A stretch of DNA of 64,000 bases from Ptiloglossa arizonensis (Eukaryota > Arthropoda > Insecta > Hymenoptera > Colletidae). Shown here piece after piece: positions 1 through 13,700 of this stretch (position 1 is its first letter; every line of letters begins with the position of its first letter). The stretch is from NCBI RefSeq assembly GCF_051014685.1, contig NW_027478957.1, positions 1 through 64,000 of the forward strand, read 5' to 3'. The translations under genes and the position numbers were made by a program. Under the pieces are notes generated by a model. The model was not told the DNA's origin. It saw nothing but the letters and a program-made list of their open reading frames with translations, and did not search any database.

Positions 1-2700
1 AGTTTTGAAGCCAAGAAATGTTGAGAAGGCAAAAAATTTTTCGCAATTCTGCTGCTCCAAACGCTTAACCAGAATGGCCTAGGGAAAAAATACAGATACC
101 GTTGTAATCGGGCGAGTTTCTACTTCCAGACGCTACAGGAATTTTTGGGTTAGGTCAATCCGTTCGCGAGATATGGGAGTTTGGAAACCAAGGAAATGGT
201 TGAGAAGGCAAAAAATTTTTCGCAATTCTGCTGCTCCAAACGCTTAACCAGAATGCCTAGGGAAAAAATACACATACCGCTGTAATCGGGCGAGGTTCTA
301 CTTTCAGATGCAATCGGAATTTTTGGGTTAGGTCAATCCGTTCGCGAGATATGGGAGTTTGGAGCCAAGAAATGGTTGAGAAGGCAAAAATTTTTCGCAA
401 TTCTGCTGCTCCAAACGCTTAACCAGAATGCCCTAGGGAAAAAATACACATACCGTTGTAATCGGCGAGCCTCTACTTCCAGACGCTACAGGAATTTTTG
501 GGTTAGGTCAATCCGTTCGCGAGATATGGGAGTTTGAAGCCAAGAAATGGTTGAGAAGGCAAAAAATTTTTCGCAATTCTGCTGCTCCAAACGCTTAACC
601 AGAATGGCCTAGGGAAAAAAATACACATACCGCTGTAATCGGGCGAGGTTCTACTCTCAGATGCAATTGGAATTTTGGGTTAGGTCAATCCGTTCGCGAG
701 ATATGGAGATTTGAAGCCAAGAAATGGTTGAGAAGGCAAAAATTTTTTCGCAATTCTGCTGCTGCAAACGCTTAATCAGAATGGCCTAGGGAAAAAAATA
801 CACACACCCGCTGTAATCGGGCGAGGTTCTACTTTCAGATGCAATAGGAATTTTTGGGTTAGGTCAATCCGTTCGCGAGATATGGGAATTTGAAGGCAAG
901 AATGGTTGAGAAGGCAAAAAATTTTCGCAATTCTGCTGCTCCAAACGCTTAACAAGAATGGCCTAAGGAAAAAATAAACATACCGTTGTAATCGGGCGAG
1001 TTTCTAATTTCAGATGCAATAGGAATTTTTGGGTTATGTCAATCCGTTCGCGAGATATGGGAGTTTGAAGCCAAGAAATGGTTGAGAAGGCAAAAAATTT
1101 TTCGCATTTCTGCTGATCCAAACGCTTAACCAGAATGGTCTAGGGAAACAATACACATACCGTTGTAATCGGGCGAGTTTCTACTTTCAGATGCAATAGG
1201 GAATTTTTGGGTTAGGTCAACCCGTCGCGAGATATGGAGTTTGAAGCCAAGAAATGGTGAGAAACACAACAAATCTTTCGCACTCTGCTGGCTCCAAACG
1301 CTTAACCAGAATGGCCTAGGGAAAAAATACTTCATACCGCTGTAATCGGGCGAGGCTCTACTTTCAGATGGCAATCGGAATTTTGGGTTAGGTCAATCCG
1401 TTCGCGAGATATGGGAGTTTGAAACCTAGAAATGGTTGAGAAGGCAAAAAATTTTTCGCAATTCTGCTGCTCCAAACGCTTAACCAGATGGCCTAGGGAA
1501 AAAATACACATACCGTTGTAATCGGGCGAGTTTCTACTTTCAGATGCAATAGGAATTTTTGGGTTAGGTCAATCCGTTCGCGAGATATAGGAGTTTGAAG
1601 CCAAGAAATGGTTGAGAAGGCAAAAAATTTTTCGCATTCTGCTGCTCCAAACGCTTAAAACAGACAAATGGCCTAGGGAAAAAAATACACATACCGCTGT
1701 AATCGGGCGAGGTTTCTACTTTCAGATGCAATTGGAATTTTTGGGTTAGGTCAATCCGTTTCGCGAGATATGGGAGTTTGAAGCCAAGAAATGGTGAGAA
1801 GGCAAAAAATTTTTCGCAATTTTGCTGCTCCAAACGCTTAACCAGAATGGCCTAGGGAAAAAATACCACATACCGTTGTAATCGGGCGAGTCTCTACTTC
1901 AGATGCAATAGGAATTTTTGGGTTAGGTCAATCCGTTCGCGAGATATAGGAGTTTGAAGCCAAGAAATGGTTGAGAGGGCAAAAAATTTTTCGCAATTCT
2001 GCTGCTCCAAACGCTTAAACAGAATGGCCTAGGGAAAAAAATACACATACCGCTGTAATCGGGCGAGGTTCTACTTTCAGATGCAATTGGAATTTTTGGG
2101 TTAGGTCAATCCGTTCGCGAGATATGGGAGTTTGAAGCCAAGAAATGGTTGAGAAGGCAAAAATTTTTCGCAATTCTGCTGCTCCAAACGCTTAACCAGA
2201 ATGGCCTAGGGAAAAAATACACATACCGTTGTAATCGGGCGAGTCTCTACTTCCAGACGCTACAGGAATTTTTGGGTTAGGTCAATCCGTTCGCGAGATA
2301 TGGGAGTTTGAAGCCAAGAAATGGTTGAGAAGGCAAAAATTTTTTCGCAATTCTGCTGCTCCAAACGCTTAACCAGAATGGTCTAGGGAAACAATACACA
2401 TACCGTTGTAATCGGGCGAGTTTCTACTTTCAGATGCAATAGGAATTTTGGGTTAGGTCAACCCGTTCGCGAGATATGGGAGTTTGAAGCCAAGAAATGG
2501 TTGAGAACACAACAAATCTTTCGCACTTCTGCTGCTCCAAACGCTTAACCAGAATGGCCTAGGGAAAAAATACACATACCGCTGTAATCGGGCGAGGCTC
2601 TACTTTCAGATGCAATCGGAATTTTTGGGTTAGGTCAATCCGTTCCGCGAGATATGGGAGTTTGAAGCCTAGAAATGGTTGAGAAGGCAAAAAATTTTCG
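1..2700 (+). repeat. indel-rich left end of the array
   Basis: About fifteen monomers carry scattered one- and two-base insertions and deletions, many at homopolymers and some not. Examples are AATGCCTAG near 254, TCGGCGAG near 464, GATATGGAG near 702, CCCGTCGCG near 1,230, GCTGGCTCC near 1,287, ACAGACAAATGG near 1,662, TACCACATACC near 1,866 and GTTCCGCGAG near 2,643. The copy 7,083 bp downstream has the regular form at the aligned places from about 1,034 on. Past about 2,700 such indels nearly vanish. The pattern suggests unpolished long-read sequence at a contig end rather than real divergence. Confidence 0.75.
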
Positions 2701-5700
2701 CAATTCTGCTGCTCCAAACGCTTAACCAGAATGGCCTAGGGAAAAAATACACATACCGTTGTAATCGGGCGAGTTTCTACTTTCAGATGCAATAGGAATT
2801 TTTGGGTTAGGTCAATCCGTTCGCGAGATATAGGAGTTTGAAGCCAAGAAATGGTTGAGAAGGCAAAAAATTTTTCGCAATTCTGCTGCTCCAAACGCTT
2901 AAACAGAATGGCCTAGGGAAAAAAATACACATACCGCTGTAATCGGGCGAGGTTCTACTTTCAGATGCAATTGGAATTTTTGGGTTAGGTCAATCCGTTC
3001 GCGAGATATGGGAGTTTGAAGCCAAGAAATGGTTGAGAAGGCAAAAAATTTTTCGCAATTCTGCTGCTCCAAACGCTTAACCAGAATGGCCTAGGGAAAA
3101 AATACACATACCGTTGTAATCGGGCGAGTCTCTACTTCCAGATGCAATAGGAATTTTTGGGTTAGGTCAATCCGTTCGCGAGATATAGGAGTTTGAAGCC
3201 AAGAAATGGTTGAGAAGGCAAAAAATTTTTCGCAATTCTGCTGCTCCAAACGCTTAAACAGAATGGCCTAGGGAAAAAAATACACATACCGCTGTAATCG
3301 GGCGAGGTTCTACTTTCAGATGCAATTGGAATTTTTGGGTTAGGTCAATCCGTTCGCGAGATATGGGAGTTTGAAGCCAAGAAATGGTTGAGAAGGCAAA
3401 AAATTTTTCGCAATTCTGCTGCTCCAAACGCTTAACCAGAATGGCCTAGGGAAAAAATACACATACCGTTGTAATCGGGCGAGTCTCTACTTCCAGACGC
3501 TACAGGAATTTTTGGGTTATGTCAATCCGTTCGCGAGATATGGGAGTTTGAAGCCAAGAAATGGTTGAGAAGGCAAAAAATTTTTCGCACTTCTGCTGAT
3601 CCAAACGCTTAACCAGAATGGTCTAGGGAAACAATACACATACCGTTGTAATCGGGCGAGTTTCTACTTTCAGATGCAATAGGAATTTTTGGGTTAGGTC
3701 AACCCGTTCGCGAGATATGGGAGTTTGAAGCCAAGAAATGGTTGAGAACACAACAAATCTTTCGCACTTCTGCTGCTCCAAACGCTTAACCAGAATGGCC
3801 TAGGGAAAAATACGCATACCGCTGTAATCGGGCGAGGTTCTACTTTCAGATGCAATTGGAATTTTTGGGTTAGGTCAACCCGTTCGCGAGATATGGGAGT
3901 TTGAAGCCAAGAAATGGTTGAGAACACAACAAATCTTTCGCACTTCTGCTGCTCCAAACGCTTAACCAGAATGGCATAGGGAAAAAATACGCATACCGCT
4001 GTAATCGGGCGAGGTTCTACTTTCAGATGCAATTGGAATTTTTGTGTTAGGTCAATCCGTTCGCGAGATATGGGAATTTGAAGGCAAGAAATGGTTGAGA
4101 AGGCAAAAAATTTTTCGCATTTCTGCTGCTCCAAACGCTTAACAAGAATGGCCTAAGGAAAAAATAAACATACCGTTGTAATCGGGCGAGTCTCTACTTC
4201 CAGACGCTACAGGAATTTTTGGGTTAGGTCAATCCGTTCGCGAGATATGGGAGTTTGAAGCCAAGAAATGGTTGAGAAGGCAAAAAATTTTTCGCAATTC
4301 TGCTGATCCAAACGCTTAAACAGAATGAGCTAGGGAAAAAATTCAGATACCGTTGTAATCGGGCGAGTTTCTACTTTCAGATGCAACAGGAATTTTTGGG
4401 TTAGGTCTATCCGTTCGCGAGATATGGGAGTTTGAAGCTAAGAAATGGTTGAGAAGACAACAAATCTTTCGCACTTCTGCTGCTCCAAAAGCTTAACCAG
4501 AATGGCCTAGGGAAAAAATACACATACCTTTGTAATCGGGCGAGTTTCTACTTTCAGATGCAATAGGAATTTTTGGGTTAGGTCAACCCGTTCGCGAGAT
4601 ATGGGAGTTTGAAGCCAAGAAATGGTTGAGAAGGCAAAAAATTTTTCGCAATTCTGCTGCTCCAAACGCTTAAACAGAATGGGCTAGGGAAAAAATTCAG
4701 ATACCGTTGTAATCGGGCGAGATTCTACTTTCAGATGCAACAGGAATTTTTGGGTTAGGTCTATCCGTTCGCGAGATATGGGAGTTTGAAGCCAAGAAAT
4801 GGTTGAGAAGGCAAAAAATTTTTCGCAATTCTGCTGCTCCAAACGCTTAACAAGAATGGCCTAAGGAAAAAATAAACATACCGTTGTAATCGGGCGAGTT
4901 TCTAATTTCAGATGCAATAGGAATTTTTGTGTTAGGTCAATCCGTTCGCGAGATATGGGAGTTTGAAGCCAAGAAATGGTTGAGAAGACAACAAATCTTT
5001 CGCACTTCTGCTGCTCCAAACGCTTAACCAGAATGGCCTAGGGAAAAAATACACATACCGCTGTAATCGGGCGAGGTTCTACTTTCAGATGCAATTGGAA
5101 TTTTTGGGTTAGGTCAATCCGTTCGCGAGATATGGGAGTTTGAAGCCAAGAAATGGTTGAGAAGGCAAAAAATTTTTCGCAATTCTGCTGCTCCAAACGC
5201 TTAAACAGAATGGGCTAGGGAAAAAATTCAGATACCGTTGTAATCGGGCGAGTTTCTGCTTTCAGATGCAACAGGAATTTTTGGGTTAGGTCTATCCGTT
5301 CGCGAGATATGGGAGTTTGAAGCTAAGAAATGGTTGAGAAGACAACAAATCTTTCGCACTTCTGCTGCTCCAAAAGCTTAACCAGAATGGCCTAGGGAAA
5401 AAATACACATACCGTTGTAATCGGGCGAGTCTCTACTTCCAGACGCTACAGGAATTTTTGGGTTAGGTCAATCCGTTCGCGAGATATGGGAATTTGAAGG
5501 CAAGAAATGGTTGAGAAGGCAAAAAATTTTTCGCAATTGTGCTGCTCCAAACGCTTAACAAGAATGGCCTAAGGAAAAAATAAACATACCGTTGTAATCG
5601 GGCGAGTTTCTAATTTCAGATGCAATAGGAATTTTTGTGTTAGGTCAATCCGTTCGCGAGATATGGGAGTTTGAAACCAAGAAATGGTTGAGAAGACAAC

Positions 5701-8116
5701 AAATCTTTCGCACTTCTGCTGCTCCAAACGCTTAACCAGAATGGCCTAGGGAAAAAATACACATACCGCTGTAATCGGGCGAGGTTCTACTTTCAGATGC
5801 AATTGGAATTTTTGGGTTAGGTCAATCCGTTCGCGAGATATGGGAGTTTGAAGCCAAGAAATGGTTGAGAAGGCAAAAAATTTTTCGCAATTCTGCTGCT
5901 CCAAACGCTTAACCAGAATGGCCTAGGGAAAAAATACACATACCGCTGTAATCGGGCGAGGTTCTACTTTCAGATGCAATAGGAATTTTTGGGTTAGGTC
6001 AATCCGTTCGCGAGATATGGGAATTTGAAGGCAAGAAATGGTTGAGAAGGCAAAAAATTTTTCGCAATTCTGCTGCTCCAAACGCTTAACAAGAATGGCC
6101 TAAGGAAAAAATAAACATACCGATGTAATCGGGCGAGTTTCTACTTTCAGATGCAATAGGAATTTTTGGGTTAGGTCAACCCGTTCGCGAGATATGGGAG
6201 TTTGAAGCCAAGAAATGGTTGAGAAGGCAAAAAATTTTTCGCAATTCTGCTGCTCCAAACGCTTAAACAGAATGGGCTAGGGAAAAAATTCAGATACCGT
6301 TGTAATCGGGCGAGTTTCTACTTTCAGATGCAACAGGAATTTTTGGGTTAGGTCTATCCGTTCGCGAGATATGGGAGTTTGAAGCTAAGAAATGGTTGAG
6401 AAGGCAAAAAATTTTTCGCAATTCTGCTGCTCCAAACGCTTAACAAGAATGGCCTAAGGAAAAAATAAACATACCGTTGTAATCGGGCGAGTTTCTAATT
6501 TCAGATGCAATAGGAATTTTTGGGTTATGTCAATCCGTTCGCGAGATATGGGAGTTTGAAGCCAAGAAATGGTTGAGAAGGCAAAAAATTTTTCGCATTT
6601 CTGCTGATCCAAACGCTTAACCAGAATGGTCTAGGGAAACAATACACATACCGTTCTAATCGGGCGAGTTTCTACTTTCAGATGCAATAGGAATTTTTGG
6701 GTTAGGTCAACCCGTTCGCGAGATATGGGAGTTTGAAGCCAAGAAATGGTTGAGATCACAACAAATCTTTCGCACTTCTGCTGCTCCAAACGCTTAACCA
6801 GAATGGCCTAGGGAAAAAATACGCATACCGCTGTAATCGGGCGAGTTTCTACTTTCAGATGCAATAGGAATTTTTGGGTTAGGTCAATCCGTTCGCGAGA
6901 TATGGGAGTTTGAAGCCAAGAAATTGTTGAGAAGGCAAAAAATTTTTCGCATTTCTGCTGATCCAAACGCTTAACCAGAATGGTCTAGGGAAACAATACA
7001 CATACCGTTGTAATCGGGCGAGTTTCTACTTTCAGATGCAATAGGAATTTTTGGGTTAGGTCAACCCGTTCGCGAGATATGGGAGTTTGAAGCCAAGAAA
7101 TGGTTGAGAAGGCAAAAAATTTTTCGCAATTCTGCTGCTCCAAACGCTTAAACAGAATGGGCTAGGGAAAAAATTCAGATACCGTTGTAATCGGGCGAGT
7201 TTCTACTTTCAGATGCAACAGGAATTTTTGGGTTAGGTCTATCCGTTCGCGAGATATGGGAGTTTGAAGCTAAGAAATGGTTGAGAAGGCAAAAAATTTT
7301 TCGCAATTCTGCTGCTCCAAACGCCTAACAGGAATGGCCTAAGGAAAAAATAAACATACCGTTGTAATCGGGCGAGTTTCTACTTTCAGATGCAATAGGA
7401 ATTTTTGGGTTAGGTCAATCCGTTCGCGAGATATGGGAGTTTGAAGCCAAGAAATTGTTGAGAAGGCAAAAAATTTTTCGCAATTCTGCTGCTCCAAACG
7501 CTTAACCAGAATGGCCTAGGGAAAAAATACACATACCGCTGTAATCGGGCGAGGTTCTACTTTCATATGCAATTGGAATTTTTGGGTTAGGTCAATCCGT
7601 TCGCGAGATATGGGAGTTTGAAGCCAAGAAATGGTTGAGAAGGCAAAAAATTTTTCGCAATTCTGCTGCTCCAAACGCTTAACCAGAATGGCCTAGGGAA
7701 AAAATACACATACCGCTGTAATCGGGCGAGGTTCTACTTTCAGATGCAATAGGAATTTTTGGGTTAGGTCAATCCGTTCGCGAGATATGGGAGTTTGAAG
7801 CCAAGAAATGGTTGAGAAGGCAAAAAATTTTTCGCAATTCTGCTGCTCCAAACGCTTAAACAGAATGGGCTAGGGAAAAAATTCAGATACCGTTGTAATC
7901 GGGCGAGTTTCTACTTTCAGATGCAACAGGAATTTTTGGGTTAGGTCAATCCGTTCGCGAGATATGGGAATTTGAAGGCAAGAAATGGTTGAGAAGGCAA
8001 AAAATTTTTCGCAATTCTGCTGCTCCAAACGCCTAACAGGAATGGCCTAAGGAAAAAATAAACATACCGTTGTAATCGGGCGAGTTTCTACTTTCAGATG
8101 CAATAGGAATTTTTGG
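1034..8116 (+). repeat. 40-monomer higher-order repeat, copy 1
   Basis: This stretch realigns with the next one at a constant offset of 7,083 bp (40 monomers). Rare variants coincide: CCGATG at about 6,121 and 13,204, CCGTTCTAAT at 6,651 and 13,734, GAGATCAC at 6,754 and 13,837, CAATTGTGCTG at 5,537 and 12,620, and TTTCATATGC at 7,560 and 14,643. Outside the indel-rich first 1.7 kb I saw no differences in the parts compared. The left edge is set where GGGTTATGTC appears (about 1,034). Confidence 0.85.
1137..3619 (+). repeat. two nested 7-monomer units in copy 1
   Basis: The marker GGTCTAGGGAAACAATA occurs at about 1,137, 2,379 and 3,619, at spacings of about 7 monomers. The monomer classes between the markers follow the same order in both units, including the GATATAGGAG class and the ACGCTACAGG class. 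The first unit is blurred by the indels of the left end. Confidence 0.7.
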
Positions 8117-8220
8117 GTTATGTCAATCCGTTCGCGAGATATGGGAGTTTGAAGCCAAGAAATGGTTGAGAAGGCAAAAAATTTTTCGCATTTCTGCTGA
8201 TCCAAACGCTTAACCAGAAT

Positions 8221-9461
8221 GGTCTAGGGAAACAATACACATACCGTTGTAATCGGGCGAGTTTCTACTTTCAGATGCAATAGGAATTTTTGGGTTAGGT
8301 CAACCCGTTCGCGAGATATGGGAGTTTGAAGCCAAGAAATGGTTGAGAACACAACAAATCTTTCGCACTTCTGCTGCTCCAAACGCTTAACCAGAATGGC
8401 CTAGGGAAAAAATACACATACCGCTGTAATCGGGCGAGGCTCTACTTTCAGATGCAATCGGAATTTTTGGGTTAGGTCAATCCGTTCGCGAGATATGGGA
8501 GTTTGAAACCTAGAAATGGTTGAGAAGGCAAAAAATTTTTCGCAATTCTGCTGCTCCAAACGCTTAACCAGAATGGCCTAGGGAAAAAATACACATACCG
8601 TTGTAATCGGGCGAGTTTCTACTTTCAGATGCAATAGGAATTTTTGGGTTAGGTCAATCCGTTCGCGAGATATAGGAGTTTGAAGCCAAGAAATGGTTGA
8701 GAAGGCAAAAAATTTTTCGCAATTCTGCTGCTCCAAACGCTTAAACAGAATGGCCTAGGGAAAAAAATACACATACCGCTGTAATCGGGCGAGGTTCTAC
8801 TTTCAGATGCAATTGGAATTTTTGGGTTAGGTCAATCCGTTCGCGAGATATGGGAGTTTGAAGCCAAGAAATGGTTGAGAAGGCAAAAAATTTTTCGCAA
8901 TTCTGCTGCTCCAAACGCTTAACCAGAATGGCCTAGGGAAAAAATACACATACCGTTGTAATCGGGCGAGTCTCTACTTCCAGATGCAATAGGAATTTTT
9001 GGGTTAGGTCAATCCGTTCGCGAGATATAGGAGTTTGAAGCCAAGAAATGGTTGAGAGGGCAAAAAATTTTTCGCAATTCTGCTGCTCCAAACGCTTAAA
9101 CAGAATGGCCTAGGGAAAAAAATACACATACCGCTGTAATCGGGCGAGGTTCTACTTTCAGATGCAATTGGAATTTTTGGGTTAGGTCAATCCGTTCGCG
9201 AGATATGGGAGTTTGAAGCCAAGAAATGGTTGAGAAGGCAAAAAATTTTTCGCAATTCTGCTGCTCCAAACGCTTAACCAGAATGGCCTAGGGAAAAAAT
9301 ACACATACCGTTGTAATCGGGCGAGTCTCTACTTCCAGACGCTACAGGAATTTTTGGGTTAGGTCAATCCGTTCGCGAGATATGGGAGTTTGAAGCCAAG
9401 AAATGGTTGAGAAGGCAAAAATTTTTTCGCAATTCTGCTGCTCCAAACGCTTAACCAGAAT
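8221..9461 (+). repeat. 7-monomer unit, first, in copy 2
   Basis: The unit is 1,241 bp, which is 7 x 177 plus two extra A bases in two monomers with a seven-A run. It starts at GGTCTAGGG and contains the ordered classes ACACAACAAATC, GAAACCTAG, GATATAGGAG (twice) and ACGCTACAGG. It differs from the next unit by only a few substitutions, such as GAAACCTAG against GAAGCCTAG and GAGAGGGC against GAGAAGGC. Confidence 0.8.
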
Positions 9462-10702
9462 GGTCTAGGGAAACAATACACATACCGTTGTAATCGGGCG
9501 AGTTTCTACTTTCAGATGCAATAGGAATTTTTGGGTTAGGTCAACCCGTTCGCGAGATATGGGAGTTTGAAGCCAAGAAATGGTTGAGAACACAACAAAT
9601 CTTTCGCACTTCTGCTGCTCCAAACGCTTAACCAGAATGGCCTAGGGAAAAAATACACATACCGCTGTAATCGGGCGAGGCTCTACTTTCAGATGCAATC
9701 GGAATTTTTGGGTTAGGTCAATCCGTTCGCGAGATATGGGAGTTTGAAGCCTAGAAATGGTTGAGAAGGCAAAAAATTTTTCGCAATTCTGCTGCTCCAA
9801 ACGCTTAACCAGAATGGCCTAGGGAAAAAATACACATACCGTTGTAATCGGGCGAGTTTCTACTTTCAGATGCAATAGGAATTTTTGGGTTAGGTCAATC
9901 CGTTCGCGAGATATAGGAGTTTGAAGCCAAGAAATGGTTGAGAAGGCAAAAAATTTTTCGCAATTCTGCTGCTCCAAACGCTTAAACAGAATGGCCTAGG
10001 GAAAAAAATACACATACCGCTGTAATCGGGCGAGGTTCTACTTTCAGATGCAATTGGAATTTTTGGGTTAGGTCAATCCGTTCGCGAGATATGGGAGTTT
10101 GAAGCCAAGAAATGGTTGAGAAGGCAAAAAATTTTTCGCAATTCTGCTGCTCCAAACGCTTAACCAGAATGGCCTAGGGAAAAAATACACATACCGTTGT
10201 AATCGGGCGAGTCTCTACTTCCAGATGCAATAGGAATTTTTGGGTTAGGTCAATCCGTTCGCGAGATATAGGAGTTTGAAGCCAAGAAATGGTTGAGAAG
10301 GCAAAAAATTTTTCGCAATTCTGCTGCTCCAAACGCTTAAACAGAATGGCCTAGGGAAAAAAATACACATACCGCTGTAATCGGGCGAGGTTCTACTTTC
10401 AGATGCAATTGGAATTTTTGGGTTAGGTCAATCCGTTCGCGAGATATGGGAGTTTGAAGCCAAGAAATGGTTGAGAAGGCAAAAAATTTTTCGCAATTCT
10501 GCTGCTCCAAACGCTTAACCAGAATGGCCTAGGGAAAAAATACACATACCGTTGTAATCGGGCGAGTCTCTACTTCCAGACGCTACAGGAATTTTTGGGT
10601 TATGTCAATCCGTTCGCGAGATATGGGAGTTTGAAGCCAAGAAATGGTTGAGAAGGCAAAAAATTTTTCGCACTTCTGCTGATCCAAACGCTTAACCAGA
10701 AT
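9462..10702 (+). repeat. 7-monomer unit, second, in copy 2
   Basis: This is the tandem partner of the preceding 1,241-bp unit. Both seven-A monomers recur at the same relative places, so the slip in length is inherited and not a random sequencing error. Its right end carries GGGTTATGTC where the first has GGGTTAGGTC. After 10,703 the pattern continues for about one monomer and then breaks into other classes. Confidence 0.8.
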
Positions 10703-13700
10703 GGTCTAGGGAAACAATACACATACCGTTGTAATCGGGCGAGTTTCTACTTTCAGATGCAATAGGAATTTTTGGGTTAGGTCAACCCGTTCGCGAGATA
10801 TGGGAGTTTGAAGCCAAGAAATGGTTGAGAACACAACAAATCTTTCGCACTTCTGCTGCTCCAAACGCTTAACCAGAATGGCCTAGGGAAAAATACGCAT
10901 ACCGCTGTAATCGGGCGAGGTTCTACTTTCAGATGCAATTGGAATTTTTGGGTTAGGTCAACCCGTTCGCGAGATATGGGAGTTTGAAGCCAAGAAATGG
11001 TTGAGAACACAACAAATCTTTCGCACTTCTGCTGCTCCAAACGCTTAACCAGAATGGCATAGGGAAAAAATACGCATACCGCTGTAATCGGGCGAGGTTC
11101 TACTTTCAGATGCAATTGGAATTTTTGTGTTAGGTCAATCCGTTCGCGAGATATGGGAATTTGAAGGCAAGAAATGGTTGAGAAGGCAAAAAATTTTTCG
11201 CATTTCTGCTGCTCCAAACGCTTAACAAGAATGGCCTAAGGAAAAAATAAACATACCGTTGTAATCGGGCGAGTCTCTACTTCCAGACGCTACAGGAATT
11301 TTTGGGTTAGGTCAATCCGTTCGCGAGATATGGGAGTTTGAAGCCAAGAAATGGTTGAGAAGGCAAAAAATTTTTCGCAATTCTGCTGATCCAAACGCTT
11401 AAACAGAATGAGCTAGGGAAAAAATTCAGATACCGTTGTAATCGGGCGAGTTTCTACTTTCAGATGCAACAGGAATTTTTGGGTTAGGTCTATCCGTTCG
11501 CGAGATATGGGAGTTTGAAGCTAAGAAATGGTTGAGAAGACAACAAATCTTTCGCACTTCTGCTGCTCCAAAAGCTTAACCAGAATGGCCTAGGGAAAAA
11601 ATACACATACCTTTGTAATCGGGCGAGTTTCTACTTTCAGATGCAATAGGAATTTTTGGGTTAGGTCAACCCGTTCGCGAGATATGGGAGTTTGAAGCCA
11701 AGAAATGGTTGAGAAGGCAAAAAATTTTTCGCAATTCTGCTGCTCCAAACGCTTAAACAGAATGGGCTAGGGAAAAAATTCAGATACCGTTGTAATCGGG
11801 CGAGATTCTACTTTCAGATGCAACAGGAATTTTTGGGTTAGGTCTATCCGTTCGCGAGATATGGGAGTTTGAAGCCAAGAAATGGTTGAGAAGGCAAAAA
11901 ATTTTTCGCAATTCTGCTGCTCCAAACGCTTAACAAGAATGGCCTAAGGAAAAAATAAACATACCGTTGTAATCGGGCGAGTTTCTAATTTCAGATGCAA
12001 TAGGAATTTTTGTGTTAGGTCAATCCGTTCGCGAGATATGGGAGTTTGAAGCCAAGAAATGGTTGAGAAGACAACAAATCTTTCGCACTTCTGCTGCTCC
12101 AAACGCTTAACCAGAATGGCCTAGGGAAAAAATACACATACCGCTGTAATCGGGCGAGGTTCTACTTTCAGATGCAATTGGAATTTTTGGGTTAGGTCAA
12201 TCCGTTCGCGAGATATGGGAGTTTGAAGCCAAGAAATGGTTGAGAAGGCAAAAAATTTTTCGCAATTCTGCTGCTCCAAACGCTTAAACAGAATGGGCTA
12301 GGGAAAAAATTCAGATACCGTTGTAATCGGGCGAGTTTCTGCTTTCAGATGCAACAGGAATTTTTGGGTTAGGTCTATCCGTTCGCGAGATATGGGAGTT
12401 TGAAGCTAAGAAATGGTTGAGAAGACAACAAATCTTTCGCACTTCTGCTGCTCCAAAAGCTTAACCAGAATGGCCTAGGGAAAAAATACACATACCGTTG
12501 TAATCGGGCGAGTCTCTACTTCCAGACGCTACAGGAATTTTTGGGTTAGGTCAATCCGTTCGCGAGATATGGGAATTTGAAGGCAAGAAATGGTTGAGAA
12601 GGCAAAAAATTTTTCGCAATTGTGCTGCTCCAAACGCTTAACAAGAATGGCCTAAGGAAAAAATAAACATACCGTTGTAATCGGGCGAGTTTCTAATTTC
12701 AGATGCAATAGGAATTTTTGTGTTAGGTCAATCCGTTCGCGAGATATGGGAGTTTGAAACCAAGAAATGGTTGAGAAGACAACAAATCTTTCGCACTTCT
12801 GCTGCTCCAAACGCTTAACCAGAATGGCCTAGGGAAAAAATACACATACCGCTGTAATCGGGCGAGGTTCTACTTTCAGATGCAATTGGAATTTTTGGGT
12901 TAGGTCAATCCGTTCGCGAGATATGGGAGTTTGAAGCCAAGAAATGGTTGAGAAGGCAAAAAATTTTTCGCAATTCTGCTGCTCCAAACGCTTAACCAGA
13001 ATGGCCTAGGGAAAAAATACACATACCGCTGTAATCGGGCGAGGTTCTACTTTCAGATGCAATAGGAATTTTTGGGTTAGGTCAATCCGTTCGCGAGATA
13101 TGGGAATTTGAAGGCAAGAAATGGTTGAGAAGGCAAAAAATTTTTCGCAATTCTGCTGCTCCAAACGCTTAACAAGAATGGCCTAAGGAAAAAATAAACA
13201 TACCGATGTAATCGGGCGAGTTTCTACTTTCAGATGCAATAGGAATTTTTGGGTTAGGTCAACCCGTTCGCGAGATATGGGAGTTTGAAGCCAAGAAATG
13301 GTTGAGAAGGCAAAAAATTTTTCGCAATTCTGCTGCTCCAAACGCTTAAACAGAATGGGCTAGGGAAAAAATTCAGATACCGTTGTAATCGGGCGAGTTT
13401 CTACTTTCAGATGCAACAGGAATTTTTGGGTTAGGTCTATCCGTTCGCGAGATATGGGAGTTTGAAGCTAAGAAATGGTTGAGAAGGCAAAAAATTTTTC
13501 GCAATTCTGCTGCTCCAAACGCTTAACAAGAATGGCCTAAGGAAAAAATAAACATACCGTTGTAATCGGGCGAGTTTCTAATTTCAGATGCAATAGGAAT
13601 TTTTGGGTTATGTCAATCCGTTCGCGAGATATGGGAGTTTGAAGCCAAGAAATGGTTGAGAAGGCAAAAAATTTTTCGCATTTCTGCTGATCCAAACGCT

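Noticed and set aside
1126..1833. Minus-strand ORFs of 82 and 89 residues at 1,126-1,374 and 1,564-1,833
   Set aside because: They lie in the indel-rich left end, where one-base errors shift frames. The clean copy downstream does not keep them.
3694..4134. 146-residue minus-strand ORF, duplicated at 10,777-11,217
   Set aside because: It is open only because of a CCTAGG to GCATAGG change and a five-A run that shifts the frame between monomers. Both copies are part of the 40-monomer duplication, not a conserved gene.
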